Below, piece after piece: positions 28,801-39,100 of a stretch of DNA of 64,000 nt. The stretch covers positions 248,001-312,000 of the forward strand of contig NZ_JBDZDT010000001.1 in NCBI RefSeq assembly GCF_040049275.1, written 5' to 3'. This DNA comes from Aquabacter sp040049275. GTDB lineage: Bacteria > Pseudomonadota > Alphaproteobacteria > Rhizobiales > Xanthobacteraceae. The position numbers and the translations under genes were made by a program. The notes below the pieces were generated by a model, which saw only the letters and a program-made list of their open reading frames with translations, had not been told where the DNA came from and made no database searches. The stretch's first letter is position 1, and every line of letters begins with the position of its first letter.

Positions 28801-31800
28801 GAGGGCCTCGGTCCTGCCACCCAGATTGACGATCGCGGAAACGGATGCCACGGCATCGGTATTCGCCGCGCCGCCGCCCACGCCGCCGCCACCACCAATG
28901 GATTGGGCGATGATGCCGAACGATCCACCCCCTCCGGTCTCGATGGTGTCCGAGTTCGTCACCATCGCGATGCCGCCGGCGCCGCCCTTCGCACCCGTCC
29001 CGCCGATCGATACGCCAATATTGTACGAATTGGATCCGCTGGTCGCCCCGCCGCCGCCGGCACCACCGCCCCCGCCGATACTCTGGGCAAAAACGCCGTA
29101 GGAAATGTTGCCCTCGGTGAAGAGCTTGCCGGCATTGGTGATTTCCAAATCTCCACCGGCTCCTCCATCACCTCCACTGCCACCGATACTCACGTTGATC
29201 GATGTCTGCCCCGGGCCAGCTTTGGGAGTCTTCCCAACCACGCTAGAGATGGCGCTTTTCAACGTGTCTGTGAACTGATCTTTGATATAATTGAGAACTC
29301 CCTGCTTCGTCGTCTCGAGGAGGGCGTTCACGAGAACGGAGGAGATGGGAATTTCGGGAATCTGGTCCAGCTTATTCTTAGCGCGCTCCAGATTATCCTT
29401 CCTAATTTGCTCATTCTTCTTTATATCATCTTTGACTGAGCCCCAAAATATCTTTACATCCCCAAGTATTGTCTTAGCCGCCGCGAGGCGCTGCTGGGTG
29501 GTGCTGTTCTTGTCGAGGAACGCCGCCTCCGCAACCTTGGTCTTCGGGTCGACGAACTGCTGGGTCAGGCGCTTGTTGACCTTGATAATCTCGTCCGCGA
29601 GCTGAAGCACCGAATTGGTCACCGCCTGCGCGCCGCCGGGGACCGAACCGCTCTTCTTCGCGCCGGACATCGATCCGCCCGCGCCGCCACCGCCGCCGAT
29701 GCTCTGGGCGAAGATGGCGGCCGAGCCGTCGCCTTTCGTCGTGATGGTCGCATTGGCTCCGTTGGAGACGATAACCTTGCCACCGGCCCCGCCTTTGCCA
29801 CCGCTGCCTCCAAGGGACACTCTGACAGCGTACTCGCCTGCACCATTGCTCAGATAGCCACCGGCATTGCCGCCGCCGCCGCCGATGGATTGGGCGATGA
29901 TGCCTTTGGATTCATTCAATGATGTGGTGATCGAGGACCAGTTTAAAACCTCGACCCCGGCCCCGTTGCCGCCGTCGCCGCCGGATCCCCCGACCGCCAC
30001 GTTGATCGACAACGTGTTCGCGACCGGCAAAGCTTCCGACCACAGCGACAGTTGGGGATCATCGGTGGGCACCCCCTTCTTTGTCGTGGCGGATCCGGCG
30101 CCGCCATCCCCGCCGCCACCGCCAATGCTGACCGCCTGGATGCCCGCCGAGAAGGCCCCCTTCGTTTCAATGGACTTGAGATTGTTCACGGTGATGGCAC
30201 CGCCATTGCCGCCGCCGCCGCCACCACCACCGACCCCGACGGACACCGCCAGATTCCCGTAGAAGCCTGCAACATCCGAGACGGCTGATGCGCCGCCGCC
30301 GCTACCCCCGCCGCCGCCGATGCTGGTGGCGAGAATGCCATAGGCCTTTTCGCCCTTGGTCATGACCGCTGAGGCGTTGACGACCGTGACCTCGCCTCCG
30401 AAACCACCGTCGCCGCCCGTCCCGCCCAAGGCATAGGTGATGCTGAACGAGGGAGAGCCGGGAGGTGCCGCCGCGATCGCAGTGGCACTGGCGCTGCCGG
30501 CGCGCCCGCCGCCGCCCCCGACGCTTCGCGCCTCGATGCCGTGCGCCTCCTTGCCGGATGTGGTGAGAATGGACGTGTTGTTGACGGAGACGGCCCCGCC
30601 GGCGCCCCCTTTGCCGCCCGCTCCGCCGATGGCGTACGCCACGGACACGTAAAGGCCGGCCGACACTGCCTGCGCCTCACCGCCAATTCCGCCGCCGCCG
30701 CCGACGCTTTGCGCCAGGATGGCGCTGGAGGAATTGCCCTTCGTGGTGATGGACGGAAGCACGCTGCCGCCAAGAACCGACTCGGAGGAGGGTATGACCT
30801 CGACCTTGCCTCCATCGCCGCCGCCGCCGCCGCCGCCTCCGGCAGCGGTACCCAGTATGATGCTGAGGACGGTCCTGGAGCCTCCTCCCGAGCCGCCACC
30901 GCCGCCCACGCTCTGGGCCAACATGCCGATGGCGGAACTCCCCTCGGTGAGGATCGAGCCATCGTTTGTGACGGAAACATACCCGCCATTGCCGCCGGCG
31001 CCGCCCGTGCCGCCCCTGCCAGCTGGGAAGAAGGCGCTGGAACTGCCGCCGCCGGCACCACCGCCTCTCACGGACGCCGGCGTGATGTCGGTCTTCTGGA
31101 AGGCGTTGACTGCGCCCCCGCCTCCGAGGCTCTGGGCCATGAGACCCACAGAGCCCTTGCCCCGTGTGATGATCGACCCGCTCTGGACGACGTCGACCCT
31201 GCCGCCGCTCCCCGCCGCCCCGCCGTCGCCGCCGCTACGGCCGCCGAACGCAGGGGCTCCGTTTCCGCCAACCCCGCCCATGGACATGGCGACGAGACCG
31301 AAGGAATATTCCTGCGAGGTGGTGATGGAGCCGGCCTGAACGGCGGTGACCGTCCCGCCATTGCCGGCCTTGCCGCCCCCGCCGCCTCCGGACATTCCGG
31401 TATAGTCGCCGGACGGTGCCTGTGTGACCTGCTGACCGCCGCGGCCGCCCACTGACTGGAGAAGCACGCCCGTGGATGTTACGCCAGCGGTGACAATAGT
31501 GCCGGAATTCGTGAAGGTGATGTCGCCGGCCTGACCGGACCCAGGCAACACGTTCCGATAGGTTCCGCCATCGACCCCGGCGCCGCCAATGGATTCGACG
31601 ATCACCGCCGGTGCATAGCTTCCCTTCGTGAAGACGCCAGCCTCCTTGGCAATCTTCACGTCGATGTTGCCGGCATTGGCGCCCGGATATTTGCTTACAT
31701 TCTCAGGATAGACCCCGGTCGCCCAACGGGGATTGTAGACATTGTTGCCGGTCTGGCCGCCTATGGATTTTGCCCAGACGCCGGCGAAGTGATCCCCGGT

Positions 31801-32364
31801 CGTCGTCACGGTTGCCTGAAGGTTCAGGGTGACCGATCCTGCCTGTCCGCCTTTGCCGTGGGCGGGCGGACCTTCGGGGCCGTCCCGGCCGACAATCCCA
31901 TCTCCGCCGAGCGAGTAGATGCTGAGGAGCGCGGTGTTGCTGGAAAGGTTTGCGCTGCCGACGATGGCGCCGGTCTGCGTGAGGGAGACGTTGCCGGCAC
32001 GTCCGCCATCCTTGCCGGGGGTATAGTAGGTCATCGAACCTCCTATCCCGCCGGCTGAAAACACTTCCCCCCGCTTGCCGTCACCGCCTTCCGAGCCGAC
32101 TTCGACAGCGGTGGATTTGGCGGGCTGCCCGATGTTCGAGGCCGGGTTCACCAGCGTGACATCGCCCCCATCCTTGCCGGGCGTGGAATCTACCGGGAGG
32201 TTGCGACCATCCGGCCCCTTCGACATGTACCAGTCCGTGCCGTCCGCGCCCTTGCTCACTTGCCGGACGCCTTGCGCCGCCACCGGCTGAGCCGCGATCC
32301 ACACACATGAAAATGAGAGCGCGACGACGCTCACACCCGAAAGAAGGGTTTTACGCAAAGACAT
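25822..32364 (-). CDS. Autotransporter 3: giant glycine-rich adhesin-like protein (2180 aa)
   Basis: Same architecture as autotransporter 2 but more divergent. A standard signal peptide (LRKTLLSGVSVVALSFSCVWIAAQPVAAQG) starts at the ATG at 32364, with gggggaag upstream. The passenger (about 30-1850) is a glycine-rich beta-helix with about 13 blocks of the SIGGGGGxGG type. Residues about 905-1050 interrupt it with a lysine-rich, glycine-poor, helix-forming insert (DDIKKNEQIRKDNLERAKNK, LLETTKQGVLNYIKDQF). The barrel takes up the last 280 residues, ends in ARFAVQF, and is preceded by the cysteine pair LSCPIFEG...ESNCAWA near residue 1890. It is probably a surface adhesin, inferred from fold. 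Its closest neighbour downstream is a LytTR fossil. Confidence 0.9.
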   Translation of the reverse strand: MSLRKTLLSGVSVVALSFSCVWIAAQPVAAQGVRQVSKGADGTDWYMSKGPDGRNLPVDSTPGKDGGDVTLVNPASNIGQPAKSTAVEVGSEGGDGKRGEVFSAGGIGGSMTYYTPGKDGGRAGNVSLTQTGAIVGSANLSSNTALLSIYSLGGDGIVGRDGPEGPPAHGKGGQAGSVTLNLQATVTTTGDHFAGVWAKSIGGQTGNNVYNPRWATGVYPENVSKYPGANAGNIDVKIAKEAGVFTKGSYAPAVIVESIGGAGVDGGTYRNVLPGSGQAGDITFTNSGTIVTAGVTSTGVLLQSVGGRGGQQVTQAPSGDYTGMSGGGGGGKAGNGGTVTAVQAGSITTSQEYSFGLVAMSMGGVGGNGAPAFGGRSGGDGGAAGSGGRVDVVQSGSIITRGKGSVGLMAQSLGGGGAVNAFQKTDITPASVRGGGAGGGSSSAFFPAGRGGTGGAGGNGGYVSVTNDGSILTEGSSAIGMLAQSVGGGGGSGGGSRTVLSIILGTAAGGGGGGGGDGGKVEVIPSSESVLGGSVLPSITTKGNSSSAILAQSVGGGGGIGGEAQAVSAGLYVSVAYAIGGAGGKGGAGGAVSVNNTSILTTSGKEAHGIEARSVGGGGGRAGSASATAIAAAPPGSPSFSITYALGGTGGDGGFGGEVTVVNASAVMTKGEKAYGILATSIGGGGGSGGGASAVSDVAGFYGNLAVSVGVGGGGGGGGNGGAITVNNLKSIETKGAFSAGIQAVSIGGGGGDGGAGSATTKKGVPTDDPQLSLWSEALPVANTLSINVAVGGSGGDGGNGAGVEVLNWSSITTSLNESKGIIAQSIGGGGGNAGGYLSNGAGEYAVRVSLGGSGGKGGAGGKVIVSNGANATITTKGDGSAAIFAQSIGGGGGAGGSMSGAKKSGSVPGGAQAVTNSVLQLADEIIKVNKRLTQQFVDPKTKVAEAAFLDKNSTTQQRLAAAKTILGDVKIFWGSVKDDIKKNEQIRKDNLERAKNKLDQIPEIPISSVLVNALLETTKQGVLNYIKDQFTDTLKSAISSVVGKTPKAGPGQTSINVSIGGSGGDGGAGGDLEITNAGKLFTEGNISYGVFAQSIGGGGGAGGGGATSGSNSYNIGVSIGGTGAKGGAGGIAMVTNSDTIETGGGGSFGIIAQSIGGGGGVGGGAANTDAVASVSAIVNLGGRTEALSKGGDAIVKNSGKIITAGQEAHAIVAQSVGGGGGAYFLDRKSPVSADLLVTSQAELDALNAANDVLKDLGLGAIGDDASAGRDGNSILPPLTASVNIGGGARSGSEGEGKNEGNGGAVSVVHSGTIQTTGLGAMGIFAQSIGGGGGFGAHALPASEIIRNTVLGGSSGTKGDGGTVKVEFAKGAKITTSGAGASGVFAQSIGGGGGYAGAGKGSVTIKGPTEWSRYIPPQPIIGPNGFPLPSIGFFRTGKHGATGNGGLIDIHMQDRNAKLAITTTGERAHGIFAQSLGGGGGAWFNVDGGNMPSVNQSAGRDALMKGVGGVIKINTRGDISATGKDSYAIFAQTGVQKSDGSLDPTRIAYDLSGQVNAIRIEHEGKLWGGSGSGAAIRIDGGYYNRVQIAPGSEVGAESGKAIIASFGNDRVFNDGTVIGDVDLGGVLDAYNDFSNFGTYKSLEGQGVVAVGPRGLFENFGTLDIGGNGTFGKLSVSAAEFRQNDRGSMRVDVTSTSATGQPKSDLLSITGAGGSNSGGILGLGADPNVNVNLAGKIKVHVVGGLRPEEFKVITTRGSMSGSIGVFGANDAAPFTWQTRRSQSLDPVSKDGMVVMWQPFQDLYVKPQANFVPIAGLQANASEQSVMAYLQRAWNAGANSINDQMANTFGDFARVTSAAEYMQSIDSLVPEESSSTLTSQTLNARMSMNASLSCPIFEGSSTLMEESNCAWARIIGTWTDQTSSAEASGYNQSAVTYRVGIQREVIDDWFVGATAGFTQSWLNGSDGFSSTEGNGADAALSLKHQIGPWLFALSGHLGFGSYQTDRVIDIGDDVDQATGTSNVLTGGGRFRASYEFAFSTWYVKPYADFDVLYTYMPAYQEQGIGTTLDFASAQQWNFAFSPNVEIGGRFDLSPSLWLRPHGSVGMTFFAKDSMPIGVSLSDADDAIGDFMTEVTMPSTLVNLAAGVQLFDTKGYEVRAEYKADIGDNYLSQELSARFAVQF

Positions 32365-32858
32365 CTGGACTTCCCCCCAGCAAAAGAAGCCTTATTCGAA
32401 AACTATCGACCCCACCAATCGGCACAAAACTAGAACATAAAGCGCGTCAGAGGACATGAACCTTCGACTTTTCAATAGATAAAATCTCTGCCTGTAAATA
32501 TCAAAAATATTACGCAATCTTTCACACTATGACGGATGTGCGACTGGGACACTTAGGGGGTCGCCCGCGATTTTAACCTGCTCCAGTCATCATGTATTGA
32601 TCATATACTTTAGAGCGCCCTTTTGGTCTTATTCGGTCATTGAAAACGGGCGGGCGAAGTTCGCGACGTCATTCTCTACGCTCGGTAGGGGGGCGTTCTT
32701 CTGAATCTTCATCCCGAGGAGATCTTCGGCTCAGGGTCGGTGGGCTTCGTAACCCCAGCGCCTCAGCCCATCCTCGGATGAACACCCTTCATAGCTTCGA
32801 CAACTAGAAGCCCTCTTCCACCCCAGCGGCCCGCAATTCGATGACCGCGCAGTCCGGG
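32365..32858. other. AT-rich intergenic region between autotransporter 3 and mdtC
   Basis: 32400-32640 is markedly AT-rich and holds the candidate promoter of autotransporter 3. 32640-32858 lies downstream of the efflux operon; I see no strong terminator and no gene. Confidence 0.5.
32476..32504 (-). promoter_or_regulatory. Candidate promoter of autotransporter 3
   Basis: On the minus strand ttgata (32504-32499, five of six to TTGACA) and tatcta (32481-32476, three of six to TATAAT) are separated by exactly 17 bases in AT-rich DNA. This would give an untranslated leader of roughly 105 bases before the ATG at 32364. No operator-like repeat was identified with confidence. Confidence 0.3.
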
Positions 32859-35800
32859 CTACTCCGCCGGCACGGCCGCGGGAAGCGCCTTCGAGCGGCG
32901 GCGGAGGCGGTCGAGGCATAGATAGACCACCGGCGTCGAATAGAGGGTGAGGACCTGGCTCACCAGGAGGCCGCCGATGATGGCGATGCCCAGCGGCTGG
33001 CGCAGCTCCGACCCGGTGCCGGTGGAAAGCGCCAGCGGCAGCGCGCCGAACACCGCGGCCAGCGTCGTCATCAGGATCGGGCGGAAGCGCTTGAGGCATG
33101 CCTCCCGGATCGCCGCCTCCGGCGAGAGGCCGCGCGCGCGCTCGGCGTCGAGGGCGAAGTCCACCATCATGATGGCGTTCTTCTTCACGATGCCGATCAA
33201 GAGGATCACGCCGATCATGGCGATGACGCTGAATTCCTTGTGGAACAGGATCAGCGCCAGCACCGCGCCGATGCCGGCGGACGGCAAGGTGGACAGGATC
33301 GTGATGGGGTGGATGTAGCTCTCATAGAGGATGCCGAGCACCATGTAGACAGTGATGAGCGCCAGCAGGATCAGCGCCGGCTGGCTGCTCAGCGACTGCT
33401 GGAACAGCTTGGCGGTGCCCTGGAAGGTGCCGTGGACGGTGGCGGGCACGCCGATCTTCACCATGGTGGCGCGGATCGCCTCCACCGCCTCGCCGATAGT
33501 CTTTCCGGGCGGCAGGTTGAACGAGATGGTGGAAGCTGCGAACAGCCCCTGGTGGTTCACCGCGAGCGGCGTCGTTCCCGGCGCGAAAGTGGCGAAGGCG
33601 GAGAGCGGCACCGAAGGCTCGAAGCGCGTACTCACCGCCGCGCCGGTGGAGGCGCTGGACCGGCTGGAATTGGCGATGCGGTTGGTGTTGCTGTTGCGCA
33701 CCGCATCGGTGTCGAGGGAGGAGCCGCCGCTCGCGCCCGGTGCGGATGTCGCGGACTGGCCGGTGCCGGCGGATGCGCCGGAAGCCGCGGCGACCACAGC
33801 GGCTGCCAGGGGTGCCGTGCTCGGCAATGCCGCCACGAGGGCGGCGGTGGAGGCGCTGCCGGCGAGCGCGCCGCCTGACGTGCTGATGCGGATGTCGTCC
33901 AGGGTGCGCGGGTCCTGCCAGTATTGCGGGGCCACCTCCATCACCACGTGATACTGGTTCAGCGGCGCGTAGATGGTGGACACCTGACGCTGGCCGAAGG
34001 CATCGTAGAGCGTGTTGCTGATCTGGCTCATTGTGAGCCCCAGCCGCGCCGCCATATCGCGGTTGATGGCGAGGTCCACCTCCAACCCCTTCTCCTGGCT
34101 GTCGGAGTTCACGTCGGCGAGTTCCGGCACGTGCTGGAGGGCTTCGGTGATCTTGGGCGCCCATTGCCGGAGCGCTGCGAGGTCGTCGCTCTGGAGGGTG
34201 TACTGGTATTGGGCATTGGACTGCCGCCCGCCCGCGCGCACATCCTGCATGGCCTGGAGGAACAGCGTCGCGCCGGGCACGCTGGAGAGGCGCCGGCGCA
34301 GGCGGGCGATCACCTCATCGGCGGAGACGTCGCGTTCCCAGAGCGGCTTCAGGCTCACGAACACGAAACCGGAATTGGTCTGCGAGCCGCCGGTATAGCC
34401 GACCACGTTCTCCACCGCCGGATCGCTCTTCACGATCTCCACGAACCGCTCCAGCTTCTTGCTCATGAGCTGGAACGAGATGGACTGGTCTGCCTGCACG
34501 CCGCCGATGAGCATGCCGATGTCCTGCTGGGGGAAGAAGCCCTTCGGCACCACGGTGAACAGGTGGACATTGAGCGCGATGGCGGCGGCGAGCAGCAGCA
34601 GGACGAGCACGGAATGGCGCAGTGCCCACCCGAGCGACAGGTCATAGACATGGAGCACGCCGGAGAAGACGCGCCCCGCGGTCCGGGCCAGCCGGCCGGG
34701 CCTGTGTGCCGGGTCGCGCTCGCGCATCAGCCGGGCGCACATCATCGGCGTGGTGGTGAGCGAGACGACGAGCGACACCACGATGGCCACCGACAGCGTC
34801 ACCGAGAATTCGCGGAAGAACCGGCCGACGATGCCCCCCATGAGCAGGATCGGGATGAAGACGGCGATGAGCGAGATGCTCATGGAGAGCACGGTGAAGC
34901 CCACCTCCTTCGCGCCCTTCAATGCCGCCTCCATGCGCGGCATGCCCTCCTCCATGTGGCGGGCCACGTTCTCCAGCACGACGATGGCATCGTCCACCAC
35001 GAAGCCGGTGGCGATGGTGAGCGCCATGAGCGAGAAATTGTCGAGGCTGTAGCCGAGCAGATACATCACCCCGAACGTGCCGATCAGCGAGACGGGCACG
35101 GCGATGGAGGGGATGAGCGCGGAGCGCAGATCGCCCAGGAACACGAAGACAACAACCACCACCAAAATCACGGCGATGATCAGGCTGCGCTCCACGTCGT
35201 TGAGGGAGGCACGGATGGTGGCGGTGCGGTCCTGCGCGATGGTCACGCCGATGTCGGCGGGGATCGACGCCTGGAGCTCCGGCAGCACCGCGCGCACCCG
35301 CTCGACCGTATCGATGATGTTGGCGCCCGGCTCGCGGGAGATGATGACGAGCACCGAGGGCTTGCCGTTGACGAGGCCGAGATTGCGGATGTTCTCCACC
35401 GAATCCGTCACCTCGGCCACGTCGGTGAGCCGCACCGGCGCGCCGTTGCGATAGGCGATGATGAGGCCGCGATAGGCATCCGCGTGGGAGGCTTGGTCGT
35501 TGGAATAGATCTGGTAGCGCCGCTCGCCCATCTCGATGGCGCCCTTGGGCGAGTTGGCGTTGGCTGCGGCGAGCGCGGCGCGCACGTCCTCCAGGCCGAT
35601 GCCGTATTGCGAGAGGGCGTGAGGATTAAGCTCCACCCGCACCGCCGGCAGCGATGAGCCGCCGATGGTGACGAGCCCGACGCCTTTCACCTGCGAGAGC
35701 TTCTGCTGGAGCACGGTGGCGGCGGAATCATAGAGCTGGCCGCGGCTCAGCGTGTCCGAGGTCAGGGCCAGGATCATGATGGGCGCGTCGGCCGGGTTCA

Positions 35801-36194
35801 CCTTCCTGTAGGTGGGGTTGCTGCGCAGCGCCGTGGGCAGATCGGCCCGCGCGGCGTTGATGGCCGCCTGCACGTCCCGCGCGGCGCCGTCGATGTCGCG
35901 GTCGAGGCCGAACTGGAGCGTGATGCGCGTGGAGCCGACACTGCTGGAGGAGGTGATCTCGCTCACGTCGGCGATCTGGCCGAGATGGCGCTCCAGCGGC
36001 GTCGCCACCGTGGAGGCCATGGTCTCGGGGCTCGCGCCCGGCATGGAGGCGGTCACCTGGATGGTGGGGAGGTCCACCTGCGGCAGCGGCGAGACCGGCA
36101 GCTTGAAGAAGGCGAGCCCGCCGGCCGCCGCGATCGCGAAGGTGAGGAGGGTGGTCGCGATCGAACGGCGGATGAAGGGCGCGGAGAGGTTCAC
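32859..36194 (-). CDS. mdtC: RND multidrug efflux permease, MdtC/MuxC-like (1111 aa)
   Basis: Inner-membrane proton-driven pump of the HAE1 RND family. The N-terminus (FIRRSIATTLLTFAIAAAGGLAFFKLPVSPLP), twelve membrane segments, the adjacent aspartates of TM4 in GFVVDDAIVVLENVARH, and FHKEFSVIAMIGVILLIGIVKKNAIMMVDFA are typical. It is about 80 residues longer than usual because an alanine/serine-rich insert (about residues 775-860, for example TAPLAAAVVAAASGASAGTG) sits in the second periplasmic domain. It starts with GTG at 36194, overlapping the mdtB stop in GTGA, with aaggagg upstream. Two unequal permeases after one adaptor match the MdtABC/MuxABC heteromeric pump type. No outer-membrane channel gene lies in the operon. 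Confidence 0.9.
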   Translation of the reverse strand: MNLSAPFIRRSIATTLLTFAIAAAGGLAFFKLPVSPLPQVDLPTIQVTASMPGASPETMASTVATPLERHLGQIADVSEITSSSSVGSTRITLQFGLDRDIDGAARDVQAAINAARADLPTALRSNPTYRKVNPADAPIMILALTSDTLSRGQLYDSAATVLQQKLSQVKGVGLVTIGGSSLPAVRVELNPHALSQYGIGLEDVRAALAAANANSPKGAIEMGERRYQIYSNDQASHADAYRGLIIAYRNGAPVRLTDVAEVTDSVENIRNLGLVNGKPSVLVIISREPGANIIDTVERVRAVLPELQASIPADIGVTIAQDRTATIRASLNDVERSLIIAVILVVVVVFVFLGDLRSALIPSIAVPVSLIGTFGVMYLLGYSLDNFSLMALTIATGFVVDDAIVVLENVARHMEEGMPRMEAALKGAKEVGFTVLSMSISLIAVFIPILLMGGIVGRFFREFSVTLSVAIVVSLVVSLTTTPMMCARLMRERDPAHRPGRLARTAGRVFSGVLHVYDLSLGWALRHSVLVLLLLAAAIALNVHLFTVVPKGFFPQQDIGMLIGGVQADQSISFQLMSKKLERFVEIVKSDPAVENVVGYTGGSQTNSGFVFVSLKPLWERDVSADEVIARLRRRLSSVPGATLFLQAMQDVRAGGRQSNAQYQYTLQSDDLAALRQWAPKITEALQHVPELADVNSDSQEKGLEVDLAINRDMAARLGLTMSQISNTLYDAFGQRQVSTIYAPLNQYHVVMEVAPQYWQDPRTLDDIRISTSGGALAGSASTAALVAALPSTAPLAAAVVAAASGASAGTGQSATSAPGASGGSSLDTDAVRNSNTNRIANSSRSSASTGAAVSTRFEPSVPLSAFATFAPGTTPLAVNHQGLFAASTISFNLPPGKTIGEAVEAIRATMVKIGVPATVHGTFQGTAKLFQQSLSSQPALILLALITVYMVLGILYESYIHPITILSTLPSAGIGAVLALILFHKEFSVIAMIGVILLIGIVKKNAIMMVDFALDAERARGLSPEAAIREACLKRFRPILMTTLAAVFGALPLALSTGTGSELRQPLGIAIIGGLLVSQVLTLYSTPVVYLCLDRLRRRSKALPAAVPAE

Positions 36195-39100
36195 CGCGCC
36201 GCCTCCTTCGCGGTGCCCCCGGTGAGGCGCCGCAGGCGGGCCGCGAGGCTGTCGAAGGCGAGGTAGATGACCGGCGTCGTGAACAAAGTGAGCACCTGGC
36301 TCACCACGAGGCCGCCGATGATGGTGATGCCCAAGGGCGAGCGCAGCTCGGAACCGGGGCCCGAGCCCAGCACCAGCGGCAACGCGCCGAGGATGGCGGC
36401 CATGGTGGTCATGAGGATGGGCCGGAACCGCAGCAGGCAGGCCTGGTAGATGGCTTCAGCGGGCGGCAGGCCCTGGTTGCGCTCGGCATCGAGGGCGAAG
36501 TCGATCATCATGATCGCGTTCTTCTTCACGATGCCGATGAGCAGGATGATGCCGATGATGCCGATGATGTCGAGCTCGCCGCCGGTGGCCATGAGCCCCA
36601 GCAGCGCCCCGATGGAAGCGGACGGCAACGTGGAGAGGATGGTGATGGGGTGGATGTAGCTCTCATAGAGCACGCCCAGCACCACATAGACCGTGAGGAT
36701 GGCGGCGAGGATCAGCAGCAGCTCATCGCCGAGCGCCGCCTGGAAGGCGAGCGCCGCGCCCTGGAACGAGGTGACGATGCTCGCCGGCAGGCCGATCTCC
36801 GCCTGCGCCTGCTTCACCGCCTCCACCGCCGCGCCGAGCGAGGCGCCCGGCGCAAGGTTGAACGAAACGGTGACCGCCGGGAACTGGCCGATATGGTTGA
36901 CCTGGAGCGGGGCCGGACGGGGATTGACCGTCGCGATGGCGGAGAGCGGCACCTGCCCGCCGCCGGACGAGGGAAGGTGTACATTGTCCAGCGACTTCAG
37001 CGTCGCCTGGAGCGCGGGGTCCGCCTCCAGGATCACCCGGTATTGGTTGGTCTGGGTGAAGATGGTTGAGATGATGCGCTGGCCGAACGCATCATAAAGG
37101 GCGTTGTCCACGGTGGCGGCAGTGATGCCGAACCGCGAGGCGCTGTCGCGGTCGATGGTGATGTCCACCGCGAGGCCCTTGTCCAAAAGGTTCGAGGAAA
37201 CGTCCGCCAGCTCCGGCAGCTGCGACAGGCGGTCCACGAGGCGGGGCACCCATTTCGACAGCTCGGTGATGTCGGTGTCTTCCAGCGAGAGCTGGTACTG
37301 CCCCCGCCCCTGCGTGGAATCCACGCTGAGGTCCTGCACTGGCTGCAGATACAGCGAGATGCCGGTCACGTCGGCGACGTTATGGGTGATGCGCCGGATG
37401 ACCTGCGAGATCTTCTCCGAGCGCTCGCCATGGTCTTTCAGCTGGATCAGGAACCGGCCGGTATTGAGGGTGGTGTTGGTGCCGTCTGCGCCGATGAAGG
37501 AGGAGAGGCCGGCGACGTCGGGGTCCTTCAGGATGGCGGCGGCCAGCTTCTGCTGGCGCTCCGCCATGCCGGCGAAGGAGATGGACTGGCTGGCTTCCGA
37601 CACGCCCTGGATGAGGCCGGTGTCCTGCACCGGGAAGAACCCCTTGGGGATCGCCACATAGAGCGCGACGGTGAGCGCCAGCGTGCCGACGGCCACCACC
37701 AGGGTTGCCGGCTGATGGCGCAGCACCACCTTCAGCGCGCGGCCGTAAAGCTCCACGAGGCCATCGAACCAGGTCTTCTTCGGCGCATGCTCCCGCTCCG
37801 GCCGGGCACGCAGCAGGCGGGCGCACATGGTGGGCACGAGGGTGAGCGACACCACCGCCGAGATCAGGATGGTGACCGCCAGCGTGATGGCGAACTCGCG
37901 GAACAGCCGGCCCACCACATCGGCCATGAAGAGCAGCGGGATCAGCACCGCGATCAGTGACACGGTCAGCGACACGATGGTGAAGCCGATCTGCGCCGAG
38001 CCTTTCAGCGCCGCCTCCAGCGGCTTCATCCCCGCCTCGATATAGCGGGCGATGTTCTCGATCATGACGATGGCGTCGTCCACCACGAACCCTGTCGCGA
38101 TGGTGAGCGCCATCAGCGAGAGATTGTTCAGGCTGAAGCCCGCCAGATACATCACTGCGAACGTGCCGACGATGGAGAGCGGCACCGACAGGCTCGGGAT
38201 GATGGTGGCCGGGATGTCCCTCAGGAACACGAAGATCACCAGCACCACCAGCACCACCGCGAAGGCGAGCTCGAACTCCACGTCCTGCACCGAGGCGCGG
38301 ATGGTGGTGGTGCGGTCTGTGAGGATGGTGACCTCGGCGGCCGCGGGGAGCGTCGCGGTCAGCTCCGGCAGCAGCGCCTTGATCTCGTCCACCACCCCGA
38401 TGACGTTGGCGCCGGGCTGGCGCTGCACATTGAGGATGATGGCGGGCGTCGTGTTCATCCACGCTGCGAGCTTGTCGTTCTCCGCGCCGGCGATCACCTC
38501 GGCCACCTGCGAGAGGCGGACCGGCGCGCCGTTGCGATAGGCGATCACGAGGTTGTTGTAGACGGCGGGGTCCCGGATCTGGTCGTTGGCGTTCACCGTA
38601 TAGGCGCGCATCGGCCCGTCGAAATTGCCCTTCGGCGTGTTGACGTTCGCATTGGCGATGGAGGTGCGCAGATCGTCCAGGTTGAGGCCGTAGGCGGCGA
38701 GCGCGGAGATGTTGGCGCGGATGCGCACTGCCGGCCGCTGGCCGCCGGAGAGGCTGATCAGGCCGACGCCGGACACCTGGGACAGTTTTTGCGCAACGCG
38801 CGTGTCCGCAAGGTCCTCCAGCGCCGTCGGGTCCATGGTCTTGGAGGTGACGGCCAGCGTCAGGATGGGCGCGTCCGCGGGATTGACCTTGGCATAGATG
38901 GGCGGGGCCGGCAGGTCGGAGGGCAGGAGGTTGCCGGCAGCGTTGATAGCCGCCTGCACCTCCTGCTCGGCGATGTCGAGGGTGAGATCGAGGCCGAACT
39001 GGAGCGTGATGATGGAGGCGCCCGCCGAAGAGACGGACGACATCTGCTTCAGGTTCGCCATCTGCCCCAGCTGGCGCTCCAGCGGCGCGGTGACCGAGGA

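Noticed and set aside
12686..32364. CRISPR array
   Set aside because: The regularly repeated GC-rich units lie within coding frames, vary in length and sequence and encode glycine blocks; there are no short identical repeats with unique spacers and no cas genes.
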